From positions 1 to 64,000 of the forward strand of contig CAKZXA010000010.1 in NCBI GenBank assembly GCA_937922045.1: a stretch of 64,000 nt of DNA, written 5' to 3'. Of the stretch, positions 8,288 to 17,311 are shown piece by piece (the first letter of the stretch is position 1; each line of letters starts with the position of its first letter). This DNA is from an uncultured Acidimicrobiales bacterium (GTDB taxonomy: Bacteria > Actinomycetota > Acidimicrobiia > Acidimicrobiales > SZUA-35). The notes under the pieces are model-generated. The model saw only the letters and a list, made by a program, of their open reading frames with translations, did no database searches and was not told the DNA's origin. Both the position numbers and the translations under genes were made by a program.

Positions 8288-9394
8288 ATGAATAACTCAA
8301 CGTCTCCCAACCCCAAGCGGTCGAAACCGTGGGCCAGCCACGAATCGGTTGGCTCTCCCAGCGTCGTCGGCGATCTGCAAACCCCGGCCCTGGTCGTCGA
8401 CGAGGCCGTGTTCGCGACCAACATCGCAACGATGGCTGGCTTCCACCCAGGCTCAGCACTGCGACCTCATGTGAAGGCCTTCAAATCCAGCGGCCTGGCC
8501 GCTCGCCTGGCCGCGGTTGGCCATCACCATTTTTGTGCCGCTACCGCCCGCGAGATCGAAGGGCTGGTCGCCGCCGGTCTTGACGAGGATCTGCTCTTAG
8601 CCAACGAACTCGTCGACTATGGCCGCATCGGGCGGCTAGTCGATGGGGGTAGCCGCGTCACCGTGGCGGTCGATTCCGACCATACGATCGATGCCGCTGC
8701 ATCCGCAGGTGTGGCCGAGGTGCTCATCGACGTCGATGTTGGCCTTCCCCGGTGTGGGTGCCCGGTCGAAGACGCTGAGCGGCTCGCCGAGCGCTCACGT
8801 AGCCGTGGGCTCATCGTGCGAGGAGTAATGGGGTACGAAGGCCATCTGATGATGGTGGTAGATCCGGTCGAGCGCCGAGATCGCGTCGAACGGTCGATGG
8901 GACAGTTGCTGGAAGCCTCGACCGCGGTTGGAGGCGATGTGATCTCGGCCGGGGGCACAGGAACCTCGCTCCTGAACACCTGGGCCACCGAGATCCAGGC
9001 TGGCTCATACTGCCTGATGGATACCGACTACGCCAGGCTCGAGCTCCCCTTCGAGCTCGCCCTTTCTGTCGTCGGTCACATCATCTCGGTAAATCAGCGT
9101 GGGTTCTATGTGGCCAACGCTGGGTTGAAGGCTTTCGGAATGGACCACGGCAATCCGACCGCGGTCGATGGCGCCGTCATGTTCTGCTCAGACGAACACA
9201 CGACCCTGTCGACCGAGCAGTACAACGGCCCCGACTCGCCAACCGTGGGTGAACTCGTCCAGTTCTATCCGGCTCACATAGATCCAACAGTGGCGAAGCA
9301 CCAAGCATTCTGGGTGATCGGCGGTTCCCCCGAGCAGCCGCTGATCGACCGCCCCATTATCGACCGTTGGGAAATCGACCTCCGGCACTGGTGA
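8288..9394 (+). CDS. D-serine dehydratase-like / D-threonine aldolase-like PLP enzyme
   Basis: Fold-type III (alanine-racemase-like) PLP enzyme, 368 residues. The motif RPHVKAFKS contains the Schiff-base lysine, typical of the DSD1/D-threonine aldolase group (usually RPHVKTHK). The C-terminal part carries MDHGNP and CSDEH, the His/Cys pair that binds zinc in eukaryotic-type D-serine dehydratase. ATG 8288 was chosen over one 15 bases upstream that would overlap the mutM start. The exact substrate (D-threonine, D-serine or another 3-hydroxy D-amino acid) cannot be told from sequence. Confidence 0.82.
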   Translation: MNNSTSPNPKRSKPWASHESVGSPSVVGDLQTPALVVDEAVFATNIATMAGFHPGSALRPHVKAFKSSGLAARLAAVGHHHFCAATAREIEGLVAAGLDEDLLLANELVDYGRIGRLVDGGSRVTVAVDSDHTIDAAASAGVAEVLIDVDVGLPRCGCPVEDAERLAERSRSRGLIVRGVMGYEGHLMMVVDPVERRDRVERSMGQLLEASTAVGGDVISAGGTGTSLLNTWATEIQAGSYCLMDTDYARLELPFELALSVVGHIISVNQRGFYVANAGLKAFGMDHGNPTAVDGAVMFCSDEHTTLSTEQYNGPDSPTVGELVQFYPAHIDPTVAKHQAFWVIGGSPEQPLIDRPIIDRWEIDLRHW

Positions 9395-9457
9395 CCGGCC
9401 GGTTTGAGGAACGCTCGTCAGACCGTTTGTTTGATCGTGGCGGCTATTCTTCAGCCT

Positions 9458-10354
9458 GTGCCGACCCGGACGATCACGATCGACGCCGACCTCAATGTGC
9501 GGTCGACGGTGCGTGGAGCCAAAGACCCGGTAATGGTCGGGCCCACGGAGCTCTGGTGGAGCACCCGCACCCCCGATGGCACCGGCACGTTATCGATGCG
9601 CCGGGCGGCCGACGACCGGATGGAGGCTGAAGCTTGGGGCGATGGCGCCTCCTGGCTGCTGGACCAGGCACCTCGTCTGCTCGGCCACGAAGACGACCTC
9701 AGCGGGTTCGATCCCCAGGGCGCGGTCCGGTCCTTGTGGCGACGTTCACCGTTCAAGCTGGGGCGAACCGACCGGCCTTGGGATGCGCTCGTCGGTGCGG
9801 TTCTGGGCCAAAAAGTCCAGGTGACAAAGGCGGTGCAGTCGCGTCGCAAGATGGCTCGACGGTTTGGAGAGCCGGCCCCCGGGCCCCGGCAGGGGTGGAT
9901 CTTGCCTGACGCATCGACGGTGGCCAGCCTCGGCTACTTCGAGCTTCACCCGGCCGGGGTCGAGCGCAAAAGGGCTGAGATCCTGATTCGTGTTGCTCGA
10001 GAAATGCCCCGAATCGAATCCTTCTTAAGCGGCGACGGCGGCGACGACGCTACGCTCGTCGACCAGCGGATGCAAGGCATTCGCGGTATCGGGCCATGGA
10101 CGGCGGCAATGGTGACCGCCGCTGCCTTCGGTAATGCCGACGCGGTGCCGGTCGGCGACTTTCACCTGCCGAATACCGTGGCCTGGATGCTAGCCCAGGA
10201 GCCTCGTGCGACCGACGAACGGATGCTTGAGCTACTGGAGCCCTACGCCGGCCATCGGTGGCGAGTGATCCGCCTCGCCAAAGCTGCTGGCGGCGCGCCA
10301 AAGTACGGTCCGAGGCTTTCGCTTGAGGGCGATGGTCTCCACCGGGGGCGCTGA
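9458..10354 (+). CDS. AlkA-like DNA-3-methyladenine glycosylase paralogue
   Basis: HhH-GPD glycosylase, 298 residues from GTG 9458; a TTG at 9404 would add 18. The helix-hairpin-helix is at about 205-225 (IRGIGPWTAAMV) and the catalytic Asp is probably Asp234 in VGDFHLPN. The N-terminal third is unlike the AlkA_N domain of the copy at 951-1865, and the glycosylase core carries an extra WRRSPFKLGR segment, so it belongs to a different AlkA-like subgroup. It follows the PLP enzyme gene by about 60 bp and may be co-transcribed. Confidence 0.83.
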   Translation: MPTRTITIDADLNVRSTVRGAKDPVMVGPTELWWSTRTPDGTGTLSMRRAADDRMEAEAWGDGASWLLDQAPRLLGHEDDLSGFDPQGAVRSLWRRSPFKLGRTDRPWDALVGAVLGQKVQVTKAVQSRRKMARRFGEPAPGPRQGWILPDASTVASLGYFELHPAGVERKRAEILIRVAREMPRIESFLSGDGGDDATLVDQRMQGIRGIGPWTAAMVTAAAFGNADAVPVGDFHLPNTVAWMLAQEPRATDERMLELLEPYAGHRWRVIRLAKAAGGAPKYGPRLSLEGDGLHRGR

Positions 10355-10370
10355 TCGAGAGCCGTTTGGC

Positions 10371-12503
10371 CTACTGCCAGAGTTCGTTGAGTAGTAGGTC
10401 GACATCGTCGGCCACGCCGATCGTTGTCAGATTCTCGGCCTCCAGCTCGGTGTGGCCTTCCACGTCGAGCGTCTGTTCGAACAGATCTTGGATCGGGCTG
10501 AAGAACCGTGAAAGCTGGGCTAGGTTATGGCGATCGTCTCGCCCGAATCGATTGATGTGGTAGCGCAACGGGAACGAAACCAGCAGTTCGTCCTTGGCCC
10601 TGGTAGCGGCCACATAGGCGAGGCGGAGCTCTTCATCGAGCCCGGACGGTTCGCTCAAGGCCATGTCGGACGGGATGTTGCCATCAGCAGCGTGGATCAG
10701 ATAGACATTTCGCCACTCTGATCCCTTGGCCGAATGGATGGTACTTAAGGTCAACCAGTCATCGTCGAGGTGGGGCTTGCCAGCGCGATCGCCCGTGCGT
10801 TCTGGCGGGTCGAGCGTGAGCTCGGTAAGGAACCGGCTTCTCGACGGGTACGACCGTGCGGTGACGGCGAGCTGTCCGAGATCATCGAGCCTTGCTGCGC
10901 TGTTGTCGTAGCGGTTGGGGAAGACGAGTTGGCAAAAGCCGCGCAGACGGTCGATCTGCTCGGCCGTGGTTCGATCGCCAACGACACAATCAGCCATGGC
11001 CGACCGCAGCACGTCGACCTGATGTCCTGAGGCGACGGGGAAGGTGCCGATGCCGTCGAGGAAGCGGGCCAGAGCATCGGAACCCTGTTTCTGCACCCGT
11101 AGCTCATCCAGGAGGCGGCGCATGGTTGCCGGCCCGACACCGTCGATGCTCCGAAGAACCCGCTGCCACGCCATCTGGTCATCGGGATTCTCGACGACTC
11201 GAAGCATGGCCAGGAGATCTTTGACGTGGGCTGCCTCCAGGTATTTCAAGCCGCCGAACTTGATGTAGGGGATGTCGCGGCGTGTCAGTTCGAGTTCGAG
11301 CCCATCGGCGTGGTGGCCAGCTCGAAACAGCACGGCCTGTTCTCGCAGATCGACGCCTCGCTCGCGAGCTTCGAGGATGCGGGCGGCGACAAACGACGAC
11401 TGCTGCCCTTCGTCGCTGCAGGTGATCAGGGAAGGCATCGGGCCTGTCGATCTCGTTGACCACAGTTCTTTGCTGAAACCCGATGGGTTGCCCTCGGGGG
11501 AGAGCTCTGAGCGAGACGCTTCTGACGAGGCCGGCCTGTGTTGGGCCAGCAGCCCATTGGCAACCTGAAGGATGGGTGCCGTCGAGCGATAGTTCTGCTC
11601 GAGGGTGAGAACCGTGGTGCCTGCGAATCGTTGCGGAAATTCGTACATGTTGTCGACGGTGGCGGCGCGGAAGCCGTAGATGGCTTGAGCATCATCGCCA
11701 ACCGCGCACAGTTCCACACCACGCCCGGTCATACGACTGACGATGTCGGCCTGGATGGCGTTGGTGTCTTGGTACTCGTCGATGAGTACATGGTCGAACA
11801 TGCAGCGCAGCGCCTCACCCACCGGACTCAAGGTTAGTGCTCGCCAGAACAGCAGCAGATCGTCGTAGTCGAGCACCTGGGTTTGTCGCTTGCGTTCGGT
11901 GTAGCCGGAGAAGATGAGCCGGAGATCATCGAGATGGGGCGCGCACCAGGGATAGTCGACTTCCAGCACCTTGCTCAGCCTTGCCTGAGCATTCACCATG
12001 CGGGAGTAAATCGAGGCGATAGTCTCGGGCCGTGGGAATCGCCGCCCCCGTTCGCCAAAACCGGCTTCGAGCCTGATCATGGCGAGCAGGTCGACGGCAT
12101 CGGCGTGGTCCAGCACCGTAAACCCGTCGGCTAGGCCAGCAGCCGAACCATACATGCGCAGGATCCGGTTGGCGACCGCATGGAAGGTGCCAGCCCAGAT
12201 GCGATCGGCATCGCGATCGGTGGCGGCCATGACCCGTTGCACCATCTCGCCTGCAGCTCGCCTCGTGAAGGTAAGCAAGAGGATGCGACCAGGATCGACA
12301 CCGTCTTCGAGAAGGCTCGAAACACGGGCGACGAGTGTTCTTGTTTTGCCTGTACCGGCACCAGCCACAATGAGGAGTGGTGTACCTCGGTGGGTTACCG
12401 CAGCGACCTGTTGGTCGTTGAGATCGGGGTGCTCACCTTGGAAGTCAGGGTCGTTCTGGGGCTCGCCGAGGCGAGGGGTGAAGGGCGCGGCTGGGTGGAT
12501 CAT
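10371..12503 (-). CDS. UvrD/PcrA-type ATP-dependent DNA helicase
   Basis: Superfamily 1A 3'-5' helicase, 710 residues from ATG 12503. Motifs in order: Q motif LNDQQVAAV, Walker A VAGAGTGKTRT, motif II DEYQDTNAIQ, motif III VGDDAQAIYGFRAA, motif IV QNYRSTAPIL, and C-terminal TIHSAKGSEW and YVAATRAKDEL. The size fits UvrD/PcrA. It could serve nucleotide-excision repair or replication-fork clearance. It lies downstream of the OmpA-domain gene on the same strand, 52 bp away. Confidence 0.92.
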   Translation of the reverse strand: MIHPAAPFTPRLGEPQNDPDFQGEHPDLNDQQVAAVTHRGTPLLIVAGAGTGKTRTLVARVSSLLEDGVDPGRILLLTFTRRAAGEMVQRVMAATDRDADRIWAGTFHAVANRILRMYGSAAGLADGFTVLDHADAVDLLAMIRLEAGFGERGRRFPRPETIASIYSRMVNAQARLSKVLEVDYPWCAPHLDDLRLIFSGYTERKRQTQVLDYDDLLLFWRALTLSPVGEALRCMFDHVLIDEYQDTNAIQADIVSRMTGRGVELCAVGDDAQAIYGFRAATVDNMYEFPQRFAGTTVLTLEQNYRSTAPILQVANGLLAQHRPASSEASRSELSPEGNPSGFSKELWSTRSTGPMPSLITCSDEGQQSSFVAARILEARERGVDLREQAVLFRAGHHADGLELELTRRDIPYIKFGGLKYLEAAHVKDLLAMLRVVENPDDQMAWQRVLRSIDGVGPATMRRLLDELRVQKQGSDALARFLDGIGTFPVASGHQVDVLRSAMADCVVGDRTTAEQIDRLRGFCQLVFPNRYDNSAARLDDLGQLAVTARSYPSRSRFLTELTLDPPERTGDRAGKPHLDDDWLTLSTIHSAKGSEWRNVYLIHAADGNIPSDMALSEPSGLDEELRLAYVAATRAKDELLVSFPLRYHINRFGRDDRHNLAQLSRFFSPIQDLFEQTLDVEGHTELEAENLTTIGVADDVDLLLNELWQ

Positions 12504-12555
12504 GACCCTCGCCACAGTACTGCTCGGGTGTGACGCTGAAGATGGGTCGAACCGA

Positions 12556-13632
12556 CTAGGTGTCGAGGAGCCCGGTGATGATGAATTCGGCTCGACGTTG
12601 CAGCTGAGCCGTCGAGTCGTCAACGTCGTCCACGGCTTCGCTCTCGCCCCGTGGATCGGTTTTGATCTGGCTTTCCTCAACGCCTTGCTTCAGCCAGTAG
12701 CTGGCCACGGCGTCGGCCCGTTTGGTGGCCACGTCGAGGTTGACCTCAGCGCTGCCGACCGAGTCGGTATGGGTAATAACGGTGACCGAGGCCTGAGGGT
12801 TCTGGCGGAGAAGGACGACACCGAGGTCGAGCAGGGGTAGGAAATCTTTGGACACCGCCGTGCTATTGAACTCGAAAAGGACGACATCTTCGACGTACAG
12901 CGGGGCCGAGTCGCCTTCTTCGATAACGGCCGTCTCGTCGATCGTGTACTCGACGACCACGTTGTCGGGACCGACGACGGCGGCCGCCTTGCCAGCAATG
13001 AAGTCGCTGACATCCTGGCTCGGGACTGTGCCTCGAAGATAGAGCTTGCCGCTCTTCAGTACGGCCACCCGGTCTGAACCTGAGGTGGCCAAGGAAGCAT
13101 CGTCGGTCGAATCATCGGTGGCAGCCGTATCGTCAGATTCGGTGTCGCTTGTGTCGTCAGCTGCATCGCCGTCGGAAGTGGTTGCATCGTCGCCGGCGTC
13201 TTCCCCATCGGCATCGCTGGACGCCTCATCGGATTCGTCCTCGGCGGTGGTGAGTTCTTCGGCGGTTTCTTCGTCGACCGTCTCGGCCGCGAGCGTGGGT
13301 GATGATGGATTGGCCTCGTCACCAGTTGCGACGCTGGTCCCGAGTTCGGTTTGAGCAAACCAATAGCCAATGCCGACCAGGGCGGCGATACCCAGGAGCC
13401 CGAATAGGCCCATGCCGAGCCGCCGTGGCCAGCGGGACTTTGGCGGTTCTGGTGCTCGAGCTGTGGAGTGCCCTCCACCCTGCAAGAGGGGTTCGCCTGG
13501 CGCCGGGCCCGCCGTCCCGCGGGCAACTTCCCGCGTCTCGGTGAAAGCGCGGTATTGGTCGTCGATCACTTGTTCTTGTTCGGGAGCGAGGCGGCCCTGG
13601 CTCCAATATGGCAGATCGTCCTGATTAGACAT
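12556..13632 (-). CDS. Membrane-anchored OmpA-domain protein with acidic linker
   Basis: A 358-residue protein. It has a cytoplasmic N-terminal part (1-70), one transmembrane helix (about 72-93, GLFGLLGIAALVGIGYWF), and a long Asp/Glu/Thr/Ser-rich linker (about 105-185). A small BON-like domain (YLRGTVPSQD...) follows, then a C-terminal OmpA/MotB-like domain (about 255-355) with FEFNSTAV, THTDSVGS and NLDVATKRADAVASYW. Such domains bind peptidoglycan. The start ATG has GAGGGGA upstream. Its role is probably cell-envelope anchoring; the partner is unknown. Confidence 0.82.
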   Translation of the reverse strand: MSNQDDLPYWSQGRLAPEQEQVIDDQYRAFTETREVARGTAGPAPGEPLLQGGGHSTARAPEPPKSRWPRRLGMGLFGLLGIAALVGIGYWFAQTELGTSVATGDEANPSSPTLAAETVDEETAEELTTAEDESDEASSDADGEDAGDDATTSDGDAADDTSDTESDDTAATDDSTDDASLATSGSDRVAVLKSGKLYLRGTVPSQDVSDFIAGKAAAVVGPDNVVVEYTIDETAVIEEGDSAPLYVEDVVLFEFNSTAVSKDFLPLLDLGVVLLRQNPQASVTVITHTDSVGSAEVNLDVATKRADAVASYWLKQGVEESQIKTDPRGESEAVDDVDDSTAQLQRRAEFIITGLLDT

Positions 13633-13843
13633 CGGGAGTCCCCTCGTTGATTCGAGATTGGGCGACTTCGACTAGATGTGTCTTGTCCGACAACGTATCG
13701 GTGGCTCCGCCGATCATTCGACAAGGATGCCCACACAACACGAGATCTGACTGTACCAGCTTCATGTCGAGACGTCAGCCGAACAATTTTGTTCAGCAGC
13801 CCAGATCGGTGATGGAGATGATCGCAAATCCCGTTTGGGATGG

Positions 13844-13877
13844 ATGGTTAAGACCTTGAAATGGTAAAGACCTTGAA
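13844..13877. repeat. Tandem repeat, 2 x 17 bp
   Basis: ATGGTTAAGACCTTGAA followed by ATGGTAAAGACCTTGAA (one mismatch), just downstream of the small HTH gene's stop codon at 13897. Confidence 0.85.
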
Positions 13878-13896
13878 AGAGTGGCTTCTTGCCCTC

Positions 13897-14238
13897 TTAG
13901 TCGGAAATTTTGCTGGCTTCGAGGGTGGTGATGATGTCCTCGAGCAGGAAGTGGAATTTACGCGAGCCGGGTAGCCGACTGGCCGGAAGTCTGCCGTCTC
14001 CTGCCATATTCAGCACGGTTCGTGGATTCAGATCGAGCAGCTCAGCCACCTGCGCAGTGTTCAAGATCGGCGGATATGCCTTTCGAACAGTGCTGTAACG
14101 ATCTTGTCGGTCAGGTGATTGGTCTGTCGCCGCCTGATCGTCCAGAATGATCTCTAGATCCGCGTCGTCTGTGTCGTCACCACGTGATCGTCTTGCACGC
14201 GATGAACTATCGCTTGTTGCGTCGCCCTGTGTAACCAT
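13897..14238 (-). CDS. Small excisionase-type helix-turn-helix DNA-binding protein
   Basis: A 113-residue protein whose last ~60 residues form a MerR/excisionase-like HTH (LNTAQVAELLDLNPRTVLNMAGDGRLPASR), followed by a hydrophobic FHFLLEDI segment as in helix_turn_helix_17 proteins. The first ~50 residues are polar and disordered (Ser/Asp/Arg rich). No integrase or phage gene lies nearby, so it is more likely a chromosomal regulator than an excisionase. The 263-bp spacer beyond its stop holds only a short tandem repeat. Confidence 0.72.
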   Translation of the reverse strand: MVTQGDATSDSSSRARRSRGDDTDDADLEIILDDQAATDQSPDRQDRYSTVRKAYPPILNTAQVAELLDLNPRTVLNMAGDGRLPASRLPGSRKFHFLLEDIITTLEASKISD

Positions 14239-14409
14239 AAACGCTCACCCTATTGGCTAACAACGTGAAGGACATCCATCCCAGCTGTTTGGCTCAAGAA
14301 TCGCCTCGAAACATCGAGTGAAAGCATAGCGACGGCCACGCTAGCTGTCAGTAGTTCGCAATGAAAACAGTCCACGTCGCTCAGGTCGGCGAAATATGCA
14401 GGGAACCAC

Positions 14410-15492
14410 ATGAACATTGACGCCGGTGAGTTAACCGAACTTCTCGAAAGTATCTTTATCGCTGCTGGCTGTTCGCAAGCCGAAGCGATGACGGTCGCAG
14501 AACATCTCGTCAAGTCCGACCTGGCCGGTCATGCGAGCCACGGGGTCGTGCGGACACGCCAATATGTGGCCTTTCTCGATGAGGGTCGAGTGCGTGCCGG
14601 TCAGATCGCCGACGTTGTCACCGATGGCGGCGCTGTCGTAGTGCTCGACGGCGGCTTTGGGTTTGGCCAGAGCGTCGGCCGGCAGGCCGTCGACCTCGGC
14701 ATCGAGCGAGCAAGGTTGCACGGTGTCGCCGCCATCGGCCTGCGCTTCTCGGGCCATCTCGGTCGCATTGCTGACTGGGCCGAACAGGCGGCTGATGCCG
14801 GACTGGTCTCGATCCACTTCGTCAATGTGGCTGGCAAGCCGCTCGTGGCTCCCTTCGGGTCGATCGATCGACGATTCGGGACCGACCCGGTCGCCATCGG
14901 CGTGCCCCAAGCCGATCGCCCCCCTCTCCTCATCGACTTTGCCACCTCGGTGGTAGCCGAAGGCAAGGCCCGGATCGCTCACCTCGGCGGCCCGGCCGTG
15001 CCTCATGATGCCTTCGTAGGACCCGATGGCGAACCGACAGGAGATCCTACGGTTTTGTACGGCCCGCCGATCCCCGGTGAGAGGCTCAACCCAAGGGCGG
15101 GTCCTGGCGCTCTGCGGGCGATGGGCGATCAGAAGGGTTCAGCGCTCGCTCTGGCCTGTGAGCTGCTGGCCGGTGCCTTGATCGGATCCTTCATGAGCGG
15201 CGACGAAGCCTTCTGCAACGGGATGCTGTCGTTGTACCTGAGTCCAGATCGATTCGGAACCGACGACTTTCTCGACCAGGCCACGCGGTTCGCTGACCAT
15301 GTGCGCGCCGCCCGGCCTGTGGCCGCCGGTTCCGAGGTTTGCGTCCCGGGAGACCTGGAGCGCGAGAGGACCGAACGTCAGCGCCGAGATGGGCTGCACA
15401 TCACCGACGGAGCATGGAGCGAGATTCTGGAGGCCGCCGAGAAGGTCGGTGTCACTGTTCCGGCCGCGCTTGATGGCTCTACATCCGCCTAA
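14410..15492 (+). CDS. Ldh-family (malate/L-lactate dehydrogenase type) oxidoreductase
   Basis: NAD(P)-dependent 2-hydroxyacid/ketoacid dehydrogenase of the YbiC/ComC/AllD superfamily, 360 residues. Family features: the N-terminal helix with AMTVAEHLVKSDLAGHASHGV, the HLGRIADWAEQAADAGL segment, FGTDPVAIGVP, and MGDQKGSALALACELLAGAL near the C-terminus. Candidate substrates include malate, lactate, ureidoglycolate and 2,3-diketogulonate; sequence alone does not decide. It is isolated, converging on the EEP gene 6 bp away. Confidence 0.85.
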   Translation: MNIDAGELTELLESIFIAAGCSQAEAMTVAEHLVKSDLAGHASHGVVRTRQYVAFLDEGRVRAGQIADVVTDGGAVVVLDGGFGFGQSVGRQAVDLGIERARLHGVAAIGLRFSGHLGRIADWAEQAADAGLVSIHFVNVAGKPLVAPFGSIDRRFGTDPVAIGVPQADRPPLLIDFATSVVAEGKARIAHLGGPAVPHDAFVGPDGEPTGDPTVLYGPPIPGERLNPRAGPGALRAMGDQKGSALALACELLAGALIGSFMSGDEAFCNGMLSLYLSPDRFGTDDFLDQATRFADHVRAARPVAAGSEVCVPGDLERERTERQRRDGLHITDGAWSEILEAAEKVGVTVPAALDGSTSA

Positions 15493-15498
15493 CCTCCG

Positions 15499-16560
15499 TC
15501 ACCCTGGCCGCACCCGGATGCGAGCGGCCACCGACCGATGATCGGACCCGGCGGCTGGCTCCACCTGCACCTCTAGAACATCGATCCGGTCGTTGACGAG
15601 GATGTGATCGAGACGGGAAACGGGGGGGAGTAAGCGATCGGCCGGCCACGTGGCATCGGTGCCGCATCCCTTCACATCTAATGCATCGCGAGCGCCGGTA
15701 GCGGCGAGCAGAGATCTCATCGGCTGGTGATCGTCGCTGGCATTGAAGTCGCCGAGCATCACGGTGGCCAGCCCATCAGATGATTGAGCGCGGTGGCTAA
15801 GTCGGGCCAATCCTCGGTGCCAGTCGTCGGCCGCGTCGGTGCCAATCGGGGCAGTGAGGTGGACCCCGATCAGGTGGAGAAGGCCTTCGGGCGTTTCGGC
15901 AACGGTCTCCAAGCTTGCTGACCAGCCGAGCCTGGTCTCGACATTGTCTCGCAGCGGCCACCTCGAATACACCCCGATGCCGTTCGCTCCGTCGTGGCGC
16001 GGTCGGAGCAGCTGGTAGGGGTACCGTTCGGCCAGAAGTGGTCGCAGACCATCTCGTAGGGTTGTCGACAGCTCAACGATGAGAAGGATGTCGGGTTGTC
16101 CAATCGACGACTCCATGAGTCCGTCGAGTGTTTGAGGGTCGGCATTCTGATAGTTGACGTTGATCGAGGCGATGATGAGATCATCTGAAGCGTCGGGCTC
16201 GGCCCGACATCCGAGGAAGGCGTCCTGGGGCGACATCGTCAGGAGAGCTAGACCCATGCCGATAGCAGCCGTGGCTGAGATGAGAGGGCGGCGGAGCATG
16301 ATGCCGGCAGCGAGCCCGTAGGCGAGACCGATCCAGCACAAGGGGGTGCCAAGCAGAAGGCCAAGTCGCAAGGTCGAGTTGCCAGGGGCTAGCTGGCGAT
16401 GGGCCACGAGAAAAAGAGAAAAGGCGACGACGAGCGTGCTCGCCATCGACAGCACACGGTGGAACGCTGATCGCTCTGGGGAGAGTCGGCGGTGAGAGGA
16501 TGAGGGCTGAGGATGAGGATTGGTTTCGGCGGTCACGGTGGTTGGCACCGTCGACGTCAA
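15499..16560 (-). CDS. Membrane endonuclease/exonuclease/phosphatase-family protein
   Basis: A 353-residue protein with three hydrophobic helices near the N-terminus (about 38-130), then an EEP (DNase I/phosphodiesterase) domain. Its metal and catalytic motifs are SINVNYQN, MLGDFNASDDH, RLDHILVND and GSDHRSVAARI. The catalytic domain is probably outside the membrane, where it might hydrolyse nucleic acid or phosphodiesters. The first codon is TTG at 16560; two GTG codons within 8 residues are alternatives. It follows the SCO1664-like gene by 9 bp, as the last gene of a four-gene operon. Confidence 0.8.
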   Translation of the reverse strand: MTSTVPTTVTAETNPHPQPSSSHRRLSPERSAFHRVLSMASTLVVAFSLFLVAHRQLAPGNSTLRLGLLLGTPLCWIGLAYGLAAGIMLRRPLISATAAIGMGLALLTMSPQDAFLGCRAEPDASDDLIIASINVNYQNADPQTLDGLMESSIGQPDILLIVELSTTLRDGLRPLLAERYPYQLLRPRHDGANGIGVYSRWPLRDNVETRLGWSASLETVAETPEGLLHLIGVHLTAPIGTDAADDWHRGLARLSHRAQSSDGLATVMLGDFNASDDHQPMRSLLAATGARDALDVKGCGTDATWPADRLLPPVSRLDHILVNDRIDVLEVQVEPAAGSDHRSVAARIRVRPG

Positions 16561-16569
16561 CGGCCGAAC

Positions 16570-17304
16570 CTAGACGAGCGGCCAAGGCCAACGGTGGCCA
16601 TCGGTATCGTCGACAGGAAAGGTCCCGGCATTGAGCAGCGCGCCAGCCCTCGTCATCATGGCATCGACCTCGATCGAATCGAGCAGACAAACCAGATCGG
16701 CGGGTGGGCCCTGCTCGACGAAGTCATCGAGAGAGGCCAAGACCCCCTCGGGCAGCGGTTCCCCCACATAGTCCCACATCACGGTTCGCAACTTGTACTG
16801 GGCGTGGAACGCCAACCCGTGGTCGATGCCATAGATGCGTCCGTCGGCACCGAGCAGGCAATGGCCAGACTTGCGATCCGTGTTGTTGCCGACGATGTCG
16901 AGCGCGCAGAGCTTTTTCAGGTCGTCGCCGCCGACGTCAGCCTCGTGCAAGGTGAAGTAATGCTGTTCGAAGTCGGCGTTCACGAAGGCCTGAATCGAGC
17001 CCTCACCGAAGGTGCCGAGGCCGATGGTGGTGGTGGGAATCACGTCCCACCCCAAGGCCACGCCGAGTCGATACATGGCGACCTCGCGCTTGTAGAGGCC
17101 GGGAGGAAAGTCTCGGAGCGGACGCTCGCCCTTGCCGGGCTTGTAGATCGCCTTGTGCTCGAGGCCGCTCTCGGCCTTGGACATAGTCACCAGGAGGGTG
17201 GCGTTCGAACTGTAGGGCATGCGGCCTTCAACCTCCATCTCTCCGTTCTGGAAGAGATCGAGAAGGTCATCGGTCCCGAGATCGAACGCCGAATTGCTCT
17301 CCAT
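16570..17304 (-). CDS. SCO1664-family protein (PI3/4-kinase-like fold)
   Basis: A 244-residue protein from ATG 17304. Conserved features of the actinobacterial SCO1664 family are visible: SNATLLVT, AIYKPGKGERPLRDFPPG, YRLGVALGWDVIPTT, DIVGNNTDRKSGHCLL (kinase-like catalytic loop) and GIDHGLAFH (DFG-like metal site). These resemble the lipid-kinase fold, but no substrate is established. It sits 7 bp after the DUF3090 gene, in the same order I recall from mycobacteria (Rv2135c-Rv2134c-Rv2133c). Confidence 0.85.
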   Translation of the reverse strand: MESNSAFDLGTDDLLDLFQNGEMEVEGRMPYSSNATLLVTMSKAESGLEHKAIYKPGKGERPLRDFPPGLYKREVAMYRLGVALGWDVIPTTTIGLGTFGEGSIQAFVNADFEQHYFTLHEADVGGDDLKKLCALDIVGNNTDRKSGHCLLGADGRIYGIDHGLAFHAQYKLRTVMWDYVGEPLPEGVLASLDDFVEQGPPADLVCLLDSIEVDAMMTRAGALLNAGTFPVDDTDGHRWPWPLV

Positions 17305-17311
17305 CAAGCGA

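Noticed and set aside
13897..14238. Phage excisionase
   Set aside because: HTH fits the excisionase fold, but there is no integrase or phage gene nearby, so a chromosomal regulator is more likely.
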